DNA of 64,000 nt from Cristatella mucedo (Eukaryota > Bryozoa > Phylactolaemata > Cristatellidae): positions 8,345,001 through 8,409,000 of the forward strand of contig WPIO01000001.1 of NCBI GenBank assembly GCA_009760855.2, in the 5' to 3' direction. The position numbers were made by a program, and so were the translations under genes. The notes under the pieces were generated by a model. It was given only the letters and a program-made list of their open reading frames with translations, ran no database searches and had not been told where the DNA came from. Below, piece by piece: positions 22,693 to 36,400 of this stretch (position 1 is the stretch's first letter; each line of letters starts with the position of its first letter).

Positions 22693-23480
22693 AATAATAA
22701 TAATAATGCACTTGATAAAGCCCCCTCAGAGAACTCAATCTCCTCTTTCTAGACGCTTTACATTTGCTGAAAAAGAAACGCGATTGAATGGTTAGTAGCA
22801 GCATTCTCAATAAAGAACAAGAATTACAGTTTTAGGGGTGAAATGCACAGGGTCAGCCTGCAAGTATGGTTAGTGGCAGCGTGCACAGCATCAGCACGCA
22901 TTAGCACATGCAGGTCGAATCACACGGACCCACTAAATGCTATCATAAATAGGCATGTTTTTTCAGATTCTTTTTAAATATGATCAAGTCAGGGAATGTT
23001 CTGACGCAAGTCGAGAGTGAGTTCCAGGCTTTGAGAGCATACAAATTAAATGCGCGGTCTCCAAAGGATTTGAGCATTTTACCAGGTATAAATTAGATAC
23101 CGTAGATACAATTAGATACCGTAAAAGCGAGTGGTACGGTGCTTAGCCTGGTGGGAAGTAGATCTGATATCTAGGCTGGAGCCAAAGAATGAAGGGACCT
23201 AAAAGTGAGTGACAAAAATTTGAAGTTGATGCGTTGCTTGACTGGGAGCCAGTGTAGGCTGACGAGAAGTGGTGTGACGTTGCAACCGCGACGCTCATCA
23301 CAGACAAGCCTAGCTGCAGAGTTTTGCACCAGCTTTAAGTGCCTGAGCGCACAGGCCAGTAGACCAGCAAGCAGTGAGTTACAAAAGTCAAGTCGGGATG
23401 TCGCAAATGCATAGACCAACTTAGATGAGGTATCCCTATCTAAGCAAGGCCGAATTTTAGCAATAATGGTGGCCTTGTCA
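22693..23480 (-). mobile_element. L2/CR1 LINE 3' end nested in another LINE
   Basis: A minus-strand 3' end with an ATT-repeat tail at 22693-22707, the hairpin (AAGCCCCCTCAGAG), and a C-terminal ORF2 piece ([47 protein letters not shown]). The tail abuts plus-strand LINE sequence exactly where that element's RT stops, so this copy inserted into the older one. Confidence 0.75.
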
Positions 23481-23829
23481 GATTTATGATTCGGTACAAC
23501 ATCGTATGCCTAGTATAGCCGTTAAACCCCTGTCAGCTTACGAGTCAACGGCCGTTGCACACACCGATAACGCTTCACCTAGCTGCTACAGTAATGGCCT
23601 AGCTGAGAAGAACTATTTCTATCGAGCCTACAATCGAAGCCTCTCATGTCGCATTATTGAAACAAGTTACTCAATTGTTTCTTAAGCAAAGAATTACGAC
23701 AAGTCTAAGGAGGAGAATACTAGCACGGCATCTAAAAATCGCTTTGAATTTTACCCAAAAAAGCATAGCACGATAAGGTGAGTCTGACACGAGCTTGATT
23801 GGTGAGTTCATTGCCATCAACCACAAGTA

Positions 23830-24572
23830 AATGAAATGCAATCGATTTTCTTCTGCAACTCCACAAAGTCACAAAGGCTATACTATTATTGATATTATAT
23901 TCTCCGTCTTAAATCTTCCTCTGGCCGATGTAATTACGAAACGCAATCTTGGCATTAACCTTAATAACATAACACAACTTAAAACATTAATTTATATTTT
24001 GGTACTGTGCTCTGCCTTTATTTTGACGTTCTTGAGCCTTGTACTTCGAAAAGCATACTTAATTCTCTTGCAGTCAGCATCCGAGACATTCGTGCTTGGG
24101 TGGCCAATAAGTTCCTAAAGCTCAACGAAGGTAAGACCAACCTAATAACTATAGAGAAAACCTAGAGTCTTCCTCAAATTAGTAGACCTCAACCCCACAT
24201 CAGTTCAAAGAACATCACTTTGGGGACATCAACCGTAATCTGAACATGCTCTTCCAAAAAGGCTTGTCACTGGATATACACACAACATCCACTGTTGAGA
24301 CAGCCACTTTTAGCTGAGTAATATCGTCAATTCTGATCTCAATTAGACGTTAGAACGACAAAAAAAACACCGCAAGCATTTGTGACATAAAATGTAGGCT
24401 ACTGCAATTCCTTTTATTCGAGGATTTCAGTTCGTTTCCTTAATGGTCTTCAACTGATGCAAAACTTGGCAGCTCGGCTGGTCTATCGTAAATGCGTGGC
24501 TGTTAAATCATACCACATCTGCCTAAGCTCAATTCGCTCCTAGTAAAATATGGAATCGACTTCACGTCTCTC

Positions 24573-24655
<83 letters not shown>

Positions 24656-24870
24656 CCTAGAGGTTTTCTCTCTCACTTGTACCAGCCTACCTACCCAATC
24701 TACTTACTGCTCGAATGTTCTCTCGCATCACACGCTTCTTGGCTTCTAGACATCTCAACGTTTCTTTTCTAAGGGCAATAATGCGGTGATTTGGATTTCA
24801 GTTCGCATGCACAGAAAGCGCGAAACTCACTTACAGCTTCGTAGTCACCTTCAATGACTTTGCATCAGTC
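23830..24870 (+). mobile_element. L2/CR1 LINE, continuation of split copy
   Basis: Plus-strand decayed segments: LPLADVITKRNLG (RT, after motif B), KLNEGKTNLI, and LMQNLAARLVYRK near 24455-24490. A CT microsatellite lies at 24568-24653. It is colinear with the segment at 21085-22692. The 350 bases between 23480 and 23830 were not assigned. Confidence 0.55.
24568..24653. repeat. (CT)n microsatellite
   Basis: A pure CT run inside the decayed LINE. Confidence 0.95.
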
Positions 24871-26399
24871 AAGTCTCAGCCACTGTCGCACCAATTTGGC
24901 TTAGCGTTCTATGTATCCCAGTAAGTTTTTTGTTTTTGCTCGTGTGTGCTTTGGGTTCCCACCTGTCCACGATTCAGTGCATTGTACTTCGCCGGGGTCC
25001 TACTCGCCGGCAGCGCTGAGAGTCTTGTTCTGTGTTTTGCCTGCTTGTCTAAGCACTATACTTTATGTGCTGGCACGATTTTCCAGGTAACAACTTGCAT
25101 GTCCGTTTTCAATGAATCTTTTTCTACATGTTTTCTAGCTTTGAAATTTTAACATTACGCAGCACATTGCTACCGCGTTTTGTTCCTGAGTGCTTTCCGT
25201 GCTTACTTGTGCATCCTTACCTGCTTTGCTAATAACTAGGGTCCCTAAAAAGCCAGTAGTACTGGATGTCTTCTTATGTGCTTCATCGTGCTCACGTGTG
25301 TATAAAATCTTTGTGCTTTTGAGTTTGTCTAAACATGATGCCTTGCAGATCATGAGCCCTCCCTGGTTTTTGCTATCATTGGAGAGAGTTAAAAGCACGT
25401 GGATAGACTTTTTTCTTGGGTTCCTATGCAAGCGACTTGTCACTATTAAAATCATTTTGCCACGATGTTAAATTGCTGAGCAGGCAAGCCATACTATTAA
25501 AAGATACTACCACCCAGTAGGACCAGAAAATAGAGCTTTGGTTCACGCTTTGAATTTACGTTATGAATATGCATGCTGAGCACGCCGGGCCACGACACAA
25601 GCAAGGAACTGCAGCTCAGAACCCAATTACCTTTAAGAATACACGTGCAGTTGTGCAGTGTAGTAAACTGGTGTTTAGCTTGAGTACACAACTTGTTGGT
25701 AATGCAAAGCTGGGGCTTAAGGCCCTACGTGAAGTGCTTTTAAACAGTAGCCTCGATAACCATGAAGCTCTGTAGAGCACTGAACAAAGAAACTGGTTTC
25801 AGGAGTTTTTCCTCTTGAGGTAATAGTTGTGATGCTCGGTCTCACATAAGAAGGCCTTCGATTTTACAGAGTTTTAAAATAGCTGTGCATATAGTATGTA
25901 GGTATTTAGCTAGGCATGCACTAAATAGCAGACGTGAAAGAGAATTACACCCAGCATATACAAGCACAAAGAAGTAGTTTTGTATCAACGCTCTAGCTTT
26001 AAAAATTACTTTCCTGATAGTCAGAAATAATTACTTCTACTAAAGTTATTTCATTTCCTAAGGTAGATTAACCGCTCTCTTTAATATCATTACATGGTGG
26101 CTTTTCTGATAAAAAATAGCAATGATTCCATATAGAGACAGACGAAAGCTAAGCAAAAAGCTGTTATCTTGGGCTTAAGTTTATAGGAACAACGAGCTTT
26201 TATGCAATCTTGAAAGTTGACACAAAACCATAACTTTTCTGTCAATCAACTGGCATACGATGATTACTGAAAATAGTACCAATCCATCATAACCAAGGCT
26301 AACTCGAGCTTGCATAGGAGAATAGCCCAATCGCAGATGCAAAATCCAAAAATGCCGACCTCCACATTCACATTTGGATGGCAGCAAGCTAACTGAAAT
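24871..26399. other. Intergenic, no gene seen
   Basis: Moderate-length open frames are present (for example 24946-25152 and 25190-25471, plus), but none has splice support or family resemblance. Confidence 0.35.
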
Positions 26400-27475
26400 G
26401 TAATGACGACAAAACCAACTGTTGCTGTACTCAGAAGCTAGACAACCTAACGGCTCGATCTATCGTCTTGAAGAGCATATTTTTCCCTCTGCTCGGAATC
26501 TGGTTGTCCTCTTTCAAGATGACTCGTCGCTTGACGAGCACATCAATTTCACAGTCAAGTATAGTTTAATCTACGTAGCACTGAAAAATCGGGCTTGCTT
26601 GGGCAAGAACGCAGCCACTAAGTTAATCCATGCATTCTTAACATCTTGAGTCATCTAATTCAGTACCTGCGAGTCTTCCTGAACGTTCTGTCAGACGTTT
26701 ACAGCATAGTTCAAAGCTCAGCAGCTGGCCTTTTCTGTCAGGATTATTGAAACTGGCGCATAACACCACTGCTCACTAGTCTGCACTTGTTGCCTATCGT
26801 GCAGCATATCCGCTTCAAGTTTTTTTCCCTTAACTGTAGGTACCTCCGATCTGTTACACAAGCCTATTTAGCTGAATTAGTTTCACGTCAGGCCATCGTT
26901 GCACCACCACCGTACTGTCTGGCTCTGGTCGATTTCATGTACCCCTAACTCACAGCCCTCGGGCACCTTTCCTTGAGTAACTACGTTCCATAAGCTTGGT
27001 AGTACTACCAATTGACATCACATATGTCATCTGATTTGACGTCACTCAAACAAAAGCTAAAAAACCTACCCGCTCCATGCAGCCTTTGCTCTATCCAAAG
27101 AAGTAGCACATTTATGAGGCTGTGCATTATGAAACTGTATGCGTCGAGAATAGCAGTAGCAGCAACATGCTTTTTTTTATATTGCAACCCGATGGATCTG
27201 TCTTTTTTCCTGTGCACTGTGTTAGCCTTTGCACGATTGGGTGGGTGTTACGAAACGTACTGGGATCCTATTAACCAGTGGCCGCGAGTCTTCTGTGCGC
27301 TTGTACATTCTTGTCTTGGGAGACAGTTGACTATTGCATGCTTGCCTAATCAGGATGTCTTGCTTTTCTTTTACCATTGGTTAGTATTTATATTGCAGCT
27401 AGTTTTGGAGCGCCTGAAAAATTATTAATTTTTCTTAGGGCAACATCCCAAAATATTATTATTATAATTAAGATT
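26400..27475 (+). mobile_element. L2/CR1 LINE 3' end, decayed
   Basis: Plus strand. SARNLVVLFQDDSSLDEHINF and the following TKLIHAFLTS correspond to the C-terminal ORF2 of the family. A degraded hairpin (GGAGCGCCTGAAAAATT ... TCTTAGGGC) and an ATT repeat near 27455-27470 mark the 3' end. The long open frame at 27012-27428 lies inside this element's 3' region and is not taken as a gene. Confidence 0.6.
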
Positions 27476-27634
27476 AATGAATACTGTCTGCGAGCCGAGT
27501 GCCAAGGAGCTTAGCGGCCTGAGCGGCGGCCCATACCGGCCACTGGACCTTGGTTCTAGAACTGTAAGAGCATGCTGGGTGGCATCCGTCCCTCTAGCCC
27601 CATCCAGATTTCTCTGTGTAACACTTGCTGAATT

Positions 27635-27770
27635 GTGATGGCCCAGGTGAAGGTGCTTGCTCTACACGACCGAGGTCGTAGAATCGCCAACTGCAACTGC
27701 GTTAATAGCCGATAAGCCTCTTCTTCTGCTATGCAAATGAGGCTGTTAAATCAGCTAAGATTTTTTTTAA
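27635..27770 (+). mobile_element. SINE-B copy
   Basis: A tRNA-like head (GGTGAAGGTGCTTGCTC, then CGAGGTCGTAGAATCGCC) is followed by the body and the diagnostic end TGCAAATGAGGCTGTTAAATC and AGCTAAG, then a T-rich tail. Confidence 0.7.
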
Positions 27771-27837
27771 CCTCGCTGACCTTGTGGCATCAGGTGTGAG
27801 TTATAAGAATGACTGGGTCGACTGGCCCTTTTCCATC

Positions 27838-29850
27838 ACATGTAATGTAACGTAACGTAATTTATCTTCGTGTGTAACTCCACAAAGCTGAAATGACTAT
27901 GTGGGTGTTACGCAGGAGAGTTTCCTATAGTCCACTCACAATCTAGGCGGCTTTCATTACTCATTCGGTAGCCAGCGGACTTCATCACAGTTGAGATAGT
28001 GGTTAACATGGAAGTATCAGCTCACGACGACTGGAAAAGATGTGCCATAATAGACAACAGGAGAGCAGTTGTCGCTGCGTAAAAATCGTGGAAGTGAGTT
28101 CTAAAGTCTAGGACCTGCAGAGCTACAGCTTCTGTCATCAATGGTCCTTAAGCGGAAGAATGGAACAGTTTAATTTATTGCCCATACAGAACCTGGGTGC
28201 ATGAAGAGGCTGAAGCCGGTGTAGCAATTCAGCCAGGTTTGGAGGAGCCACCTAGTGGCGGGCCTTGTGGGTCAGCGTTAGAACTTTGCTCTGTATCCGT
28301 TGATCCACCGGCAGCCATCGTAGCTCTTTTAGAAAAGGAGACGCGTGGTCAGATCTCGGCATTGGCAAACTAGCCTCCCAGCCATATTCATAGCCAGCTG
28401 CAGTGGCCTAGTAGCTTTTTTCGGTAGCCCAGCCAAAAAGAAATTACAATAACTTAGCCAAGACAGAATGAAGGAGTAAGTTAAATTGTATGCAAGTCAC
28501 CGTGGAAGACAGTTCCAAATCTTAACTAGGGATCGGACGTGATGGCCATCTGTGGAAGTAGTCTCTTAACTAAGTTTTTAAAATTTAGGCAGCTGTTGAA
28601 GATGACACCTAAATTCCGAGCAGACGGTTGATGGTCGAACGACAGCATCACCTATTAAAAGAGCAAAGCCTTATATTCCAGCCACACGATTATGGTGCCC
28701 TGGAGCAGCAGTTCAGTTTTATTATCGCTTAGCTTAAGGAAATTTACCGAGATCCAGAATTGTATGTTGGCAAGGCAAGCATTCAGTTGGCAATTGCTAC
28801 AGCGGATTCCGACGGCTTAAATAAAAAATACAGCTACGTATCGTCTGCATAAAAGTGATATCCTATTCCATGGGTCTGAATCACTTTTCCAGAAGTTGAG
28901 TATAAATGGAGAACAGCAACGGGCCAATGACTGACCCTTGAGCGACTCCACAGGGACTGGTCTGGTAAATGAGACCTGACCCACACACGACACGGATGGA
29001 ACACAATCAGACAAATACGATTTGAACCACGCTATTGCCTCGTCTGCAAGATCTTTTGTTGTTCTCTATCGTTCAATTAGGACATCGTGGTCAATGTTGT
29101 AGAAGGCAGCTCATAGATCTAGCAGCACTAGGGCAGCGACTTTCCTGTCAGCATTGCTGCATAAGATGCCGTTGGTTACACGGAGGAGAGTAGCTTTAGT
29201 GGAGTGCTACCGCTTGAACCCCGATTGAAATTTATCTTATATTTCATTTTTAATGCGTGGTACCAGCTGCTTAGCAACACTTTTTCAAGAATCTTTGACA
29301 AAAAAAACAAGACGGGAAATTGGGCGATAGTTTGAAAGGAGCTCTTTATTTAATCCAGGCTTTGTAAGTATTGGTCTAATGATGGCCGATTTGAAGGACT
29401 TGATACAGCCTCTTTTTCCCGAGAAACATTAAAAATCTTGGTTATGGCTGGGCTAAGTTGGTATGCCAGTGAACCGCAGAGGTGATGGTATGGGGTCTTC
29501 AGGAGACCAGCTCTTTTTACTAGACTTTATTAAGGTACTCACGTCTCATGCAGAAACCTAGGAAAATCTCTAAAGGAAGGTCGCCGGTTGAAATTCAGCA
29601 ACTGCTTTAGTCGGAGGGGATACTTCGGCGACAGGTTATAAAAGGAGAAGAGTCCAGCTTCCACCTTTTGCCTAAGACGATAGATTGACTATCATGAGAT
29701 AAGACGGATCCCTGGTCCCCCAACCAATAATTGAAACTCATCTTGATTATATCAGCCAGGGTGTTATAGGGTACGTCCCGGTCGCGCCTAGACAAAGCAG
29801 CCCCTGCAAGATCGGTACAGCGGGGAGTCCCTCGCGGTCGCACGTAACAT
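27838..29850 (-). mobile_element. LINE-2 (L2/CR1 clade), RT to 3' end
   Basis: Minus strand, a family distinct from the ATT-tailed LINE. RT pieces include LSNYRPIS-like sequence near 29330, FQSGFKR near 29220, FKSYLSDCVPSV near 29020, QGSVIGPLL-like sequence near 28930, and motif C GYHFYADDT at about 28838-28864. The 3' UTR carries GTGGTTAACATGG-type blocks shared with 18655 and 44918, and the end is a TTACG/TTACA repeat (27840-27862). The frame is broken in many places. Its 5' limit near 29700-29850 is uncertain. Confidence 0.75.
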
Positions 29851-30420
29851 CGAGCACTCTGTTTGAATGAGAGAGGTTGATTGAGTATGTGTTATCTCCA
29901 ATTATTGTATACTCGAACAATATTTTTGCGTCCACCCCAGCTCAGTCACTTTGTCGTTTGCACCCAAGCGAAGACAATGCTGAGATCGCAGTTTAAACCG
30001 ATTGGGATCGAAAGTGCAGTGGCAGCGCAAGGTACGACCTCACACGACCGATCGCGTGGCCGTTGGCCAAAGGATAGTTGAAACCCCTATCGCATCTTGG
30101 CTTCGGATATAAGACGGAGCTTGTATGTAGGCTGGATCTCGGTCTTTGCACGTTCAGCATAGGTAGGACCGTAGCTGTAGTGGTCTGAGCACGATTCAGC
30201 CACATGGCCCCAGCACAGGCAAGCGCCAGTTGCATGTCATGACGCTCGCACGCAAACCAAGGAGTAGCATTGCACTGTCTTAGCTTAGATTACAGTTTAA
30301 TAATGTTAATTTTGAAATGTGTTCATCGGGATATATGCAGGTATCAAACCGGCTTTGACGACGCCAGTGGGTAACGAGGTACTGCCTTACGGCGCCATTT
30401 CCGGGAGGCGGGTCTGGATC
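29851..30420. promoter_or_regulatory. Region upstream of the SNX3 gene
   Basis: It holds the 5' UTR and probably the promoter of the SNX3-like gene, by position only. The frame is open upstream of the ATG for about 100 bases without another ATG. No TATA box or other motif could be assigned with confidence. Confidence 0.35.
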
Positions 30421-33400
30421 ATGGCTGCCACTGCTACTGCCCGAATACAGAGCAAGCAGCAAACGCTGGAAGATGCTTATTCCCCTCCAGCTAATTTCTT
30501 AGAGATTGATGTAGCAGATCCTCAGACACATGGACTTGGAAATAAGCGGTATACGGATTATGAGGTCCGAATGAAGGTAAACCGTGAGCTGCGTGGCTTG
30601 CAGTCCGTGCCAGCTTCCGCCTGTACGTCGAGCGTTTATCCTTTCGCGATCAGTATATATGTGTGTACATGACCTATAAAAACCTGGGCATATTTCTGCT
30701 AACCATATTTTTATAATTGTGAGTGGAATTTTGGTTAATAAAGCTTACTTACTGAGGCACTATATCATTTGGCTGCAGAGCCTACAGATATGCCCTTAAA
30801 CTTGTTCTGATCTCGGGCGTGGCTCAGTTCTATTGAATTTTGGTTTAGAAGCCGGCTTTTTTAACAATGGTCACCTCAATACTGAAATGTTGGGTTCGTC
30901 ACTCGGATTGAACCTCGAAGCTGAGTCCGTTAGTTGGTAGGTGTCGAGTTTTTTCGATTGATGGATTAAGCGAAATGCATATATGTATGGGAAAGAATTT
31001 TTCAGAGTGTTTAGTGTCGCGTTTGGTAATCCTGCATCCGGTAAGCCGTCTGAGTTAAGCGCTCCAACCTATCTTCACCAAAACGAATTTGTTGGCGTCA
31101 AGTGTTTCTTTGTCGACTTTACACACTTGCTTATTTCATGTTTATCTTGTATATGAGGATGTTCCCCCGACCTTGTATGGTTCTGCCTCCCAACAGAGCT
31201 TTGTAATAAAGCTATTTAGATTCAATGTTGCTTCGTTATATATTCCAGCTGAGACGTAGATCATGTTAACTCAGTATGTCGAGTCTATTCGGTTTCTGCC
31301 ATACGCAGTGAATTTCAAGTGAGCAAGAAGTAGTGAGCAGAAGATTCAATAGAAATTGCTGCTACTGGTGCGTGCATGACCGTCCTTTAATTGTATTGCA
31401 ATTTGACTCCGTATCATTCTATTCTATTCCTCAACACTGAGACTTTGGTCTAGAGGCTCAGATACTAAATTCCTTTGCTGTAAATTCGTTTGGCTGTACA
31501 ATCCTGACTTTACTCACGGTTCACACAACTGGATATGATTGTTTTATCTCCCTAACTTGCGTGCATATTTTAGTCTGCACATATGCACTACTATTTATTC
31601 ATGTTGCCCATAGGGTTAGTGCAAGAGCAAGAGCATCAGTTGTCACCTAGGAATTCCTCCTTGTTTGATGTGCACAACGATAACATCGAGAATAGGTTAA
31701 ACGTGTTCTTCTAGATGCAATTTGCTTATTTGTAGATAAAGGAATCCATTTAATATTCTACTAAATGCAAGTGCCAAGCTAACTTATCTAACTCACTACC
31801 TGTAGATCTTCCTACCGATGCAAGAAGAAGCTTACAGTTGTGCAAAACTTGGCAGCTAGTATCGGCAGTCGTGAACATAGTAACTGTCTTATTACGCAAC
31901 TTCTCACTGGCCTGCAAGGGTTCCCCATCAAGCACCTTATCGACTTATAGGCACTGTAGATCAGTTTCAGGTCCCTTTATACCCTTGCTCTAGCCTACAT
32001 TTCGAAGTACAGCCAGATCAACCTTTGCATTGTATTACCACTCAAGTCTTTTAGCTTAACCTCTACCTATCTTCAAATTATTTGGCTACAATGCCTGTTA
32101 GTTGTATGCTCTTAGCCTAGAACTGCCGACTGATGTCACCCCACCCCTGGTTTGACAGTTGAGAATAAGCTAAAAGCTTACCTCTTCCTCACAGCTTTTG
32201 CTCTGCCAAAGGGATTTGTCCTTGTATGCTTTTTGTTGGTGATAGTCTACATATTAGCATTAACCAATTTGATGCTCCTTTCCAGTATATGTAAAGTGCC
32301 CAAAAAGAGACTTAGCTATTCAGCTACTGCAAGCAGCCTAGGGCAGCAGCTGCAATAGCAGCAAGCAGCAGAGCCTGGGGCGGTAGCAGCAGGTACCTGT
32401 ACGGTCTCGATCATGCTGGAGCTGCTTGTAACCACATCTTCGATGGTCGAGCAATTGTCACCGTTGCTGGACCTTCCCTCCATCATTTTTTTAGTTCCCT
32501 AGTCATTCGCCTCCTTTCGGCAGGCAACCATCGGTATTTTTTACGGAGAGAGATGCACTGCAACACAAACCGTGCCGGCAATGTTGCAATATGTGCCACA
32601 GGATTGCGTTGGATGGGGGCCCCACACGGCTACAACCGCCGGCAAGCACCAGTCCAATAGCTTCGGCGGTGCTTGGTGCTATACAATTATCCTATTATTA
32701 TAATCTGACCATCCTCAGCTTTACTTTTAACTGTGTGTCTAGCAGATCTGTTACAGAGGTGCTCGTGTAAGGAATTTAATCGTGGTCCTTTCTATAAGAG
32801 AACTGAATTGCAGGGTTTTTTCTCGGTGCACTTGCAGATAGTGCTATAGTGACGACTGATGAAGAAAAGCCTAACGAATAATGCCACTTGCTTGGATTGT
32901 ATTTCCTGGCTCGGCTGCCTTGTGGCCACTCGTTATTGACTTGTGCTTTGCTGTCCCGTCAGGCTGAGCTTATTGTTCTGTGTTGGGCTGTTGCTTAACT
33001 GTTCTGCGGTGCATTGTTGATTACTCTGGCTACCTATTTCTTGGTACCTGAGCTATGACGCCTCAACATCAATAGTTTTTTAACACTTCTTTTACCATTT
33101 TGCATGCCTGGCTGTCAGGCTTCCACGTAGTCATTGATCATGTCATGGGTCGCATGTGCAGTGGAGTCACAACTGAAAGAGCACTATTGGAATCACTGCA
33201 CCGGGTGCTCCAGCTCGACACTGCTGCTCTAGCGGTTTTTAAAAGATTTCATTTATTAGTTGGATTCTTCTTATGTTTGAATGGCAGGAATGATGAGTGC
33301 AGCTATCCACGTGGCAGTGATTCGTAGGGGCCTGGATGTTAAGACCTTAGGAGTGAATCGTAATTCCACATACCATTATTCTTTGTAGCTGTGTAGCCCG

Positions 33401-36400
33401 GCTTACTTTCTATTCAGCAAGGTGCATGAAGCCTGCAAATTAGTCGTCACTCATTGGCCTAAGCAGTCGGCAAGTTTAGTCCTTGGTTTGCAGCCTGAAC
33501 TGCTGCTTTTTGGGATACCTCATCCCAGGAGTCCCCTAGCTTGTCGAAAACTTTTGTTTTCTTATGTTGAAGTCTTGTCTTGAGCCTGCACAGTGATCGT
33601 TTCCCTGTTCAAGGGTTACACAGAATTTTGAACTCACTGATTTGCCCCTGGGATGGATAATGTAGAGCATTACAATTAGCTGTTGGAGCAAGACCTTCAT
33701 TTGCTAGTCAAGCAGATTGTTCTGGTGGGATCAGTCGCTTGCAGTTGCCAGGGGATCTGAGCTGTATGTGGATGGAGGATATAGTAATAATAATTATGAT
33801 GAAGTTTATTTTTGTAGTGGCTTAAGAGAACTAGATCTCTATCCATGTACTTTACATTCACTGCAAAAGAAACAGCAATGTTATCCATGATTGGCAGGTA
33901 GCTGCCTTTGTTCGTTGTGCACTCGATGCTATGGGCTTAAATGCCCCTCTTCCACTGCCCCAGGGCCTCCCCACACCATCACTGATTCGGACACGAACTT
34001 AGCAGTATTCTGCAAGCAGGCATCAGCATATGCTTTGTCATTTGTGCATGGATCGCTGTTTAAAACTGCTATAAATGGTGAACTTAACCCGCATTAGAAA
34101 AGAATACTTGTCTTTCATCTTCGAACGTCCTCTATCTGTGCTGCTACACCCACAGAAAGAGTGCTTCTTTGTTGGCTTTAGTCAGTAGCAGAGTTTTCTT
34201 TGCATCCCTTGCCTGGACCTTGTGTTCGTTGAGCCCTCGACTCACTGTCCGTTCGCTTTGGATTGTGCCCGTTCTAAACTCGATTGTATTGACATGAACT
34301 CCAAGCAATCTCTTGTTTGCTTAAGCTCCCAAGATAGTAAGACCATAACTGGCCTTTCACATAATCTGTACGGCTGCCTTTGCCTCCCTTTGCCATAGTT
34401 GGTAGTACTAGATGTATGCTTCGATACAGTCGGCCTGTTGTTGGTCTAGGTCGCTGAGTGACTGCCCAATAAATATCTTCCGTGCACTAACTCATAAAAG
34501 TTATATCCGACAATTTATTGGACGAGTAGCATCTGCAGATGTAACACAAAGAAGTGTTGGCCATATTTAAACTCTGTACAGATTTACTCCTCTAGCAGAT
34601 TTTCTAGCACTTTTGTCGTGTAGCACGCCTACGAGTGACGATAGTAATACCTTCACCCAGCCACCGATATCCGGAAGCACGACCGGTCATCGGTTTTGGA
34701 GTTATCCGGTTGCTAAGGTGGTATCAACAAATCAGCTTATTTCTGGATTTTTGTGAGTCAGTGCTCAGAAGACCTCCTGAACAATAAGTGAGGCACCAAA
34801 ACACTGCTTCTTGGTAGCCAATATGCGAAATCATGTTTGTTAGTATTTAACATCAATTTACAGCAATACCAGCTGCCACTGGCCCAAGTGGGGCTAAACT
34901 TGAGGTCGCTAGTGTACATATATTTATACCGGCCCTCAAGTAGGTCCCATTAAAATCTCATTATCCCGTTGTTGATTGGTGATTGTCTTCAAGAAAAATG
35001 GTGGGGGTTCGTCTGATCGTAGTTTGGTAAGACCAAGCTCAAGCAGACCCGTGCTGAGTTACTGTGGTGAGTATCGGCTCTAGAAACATTCACAAAATTT
35101 GACACTGCATCGAATTGCATACCGACAGATTACACGACTGCTCATTCCATGTGTTACGTGTAGTAGAATGTCAGCAATGAGCATGCTTGCATGCCACTAA
35201 AGAAGCACCTTTCTTATGGTCATGGGAAATTTGTTAGACTCGTTCCCTTTGCATCTTCACACTGCTCCTGCCCCTTGGGCCTCAGGAATTTACCCCAGGA
35301 TATAGGTACTTCCCTCTGTCCATAGGGGGCCATTGCCCTCACCCCCTCTGCCACTGTCTCTAAGCCTCGAGTTCATTTACAATATCCCCTGACTTAATGA
35401 CAAGTAAAGAAAGCTTAAAAATTGTGCTCCTCGTAGCATTTGCTGTATATTACTGTTACAATAGCATCCACACAAACTGTTCTGTCTTCTTATGAATGCT
35501 GACGTTGTACATGTTATAACCATATTATAACCATATTTAGGTGCTTTTGCATTTGTAAAGAGCCGAGAAAGAGATTTAGTTCTCTTAGGAAGCTATGCAA
35601 ATGTCTTATTATTATTTACTGCTTGATTTCATGACCTCATATGGTGTTGCAGACCAACCTGCCGATTTTTCGAACTAAGGAGTCCAATGTCAGGCGCCGG
35701 TATAGTGATTTCGAATGGCTGAGAAAAGAATTGGAACGGGATAGTAAGGTAAAGTGAGGCTTAAAGTTGGCTGCTCTCCTTGGACAGGGTCAGCATTCCC
35801 TGTCATAAGTGTAGTCAGTTTCAGAATAAATATTTGTGTGAGGCTACACTGAGTGGCCGTCTTGATTATATTATAAACACTGCCATTGCATTTAGGATCG
35901 AATCATATATCGTTATGGCAGTCGGTGCCACCTTTCCAGGCATACTCTAAAACACTGGTTCGAACCCCTCGATATTGATGGGATGTTGGTAGATATGCCT
36001 ACATGTTCATGTGCCTTGGAAATATGACCCATTTCACTGACCCGCCAGGTCTACCTCGACTCCTGGCCGATTTGGAGCTCGATGAACTCTCAGAATACTG
36101 CTTGGACATTTAATATCTTGTTTTGTCTCTGAAGCTGTATCGAGAAAATGAGTATCGTTCAATGCATTTCCTCCGCAGTAGCGTGTAGTTGCTATTGCAA
36201 TAGCATCCTTTACTGCAGCTGCTCTTGCCACCCGCTGCTGCATGACAGCACTGTCGTGAGCTATTGTTTTAGTGCGACGAGCTCGAGCTCATGGAGTCGA
36301 ACATCAAATCACATGTAGCCAATACTGTTCGAATGCTTTTTTAGATCGTAGTGCCCGTGCTACCAAGCAAGGCCCTCAACAGGCAGATGCCTTTCCGATC

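Noticed and set aside
24946-25471. Plus-strand open frames suggesting membrane-protein exons
   Set aside because: Hydrophobic composition only; no motif, no splice support and no recognised homologue.
27012-27428. 138-codon plus-strand open frame
   Set aside because: It starts within the 3' ORF2 remnant of an L2-type LINE and ends just before that element's hairpin tail, so it is treated as LINE 3' sequence.
32545-32690. 5S rRNA-like segment
   Set aside because: Only a short GGATGGG-type resemblance; no complete internal promoter or 120-base gene could be traced.
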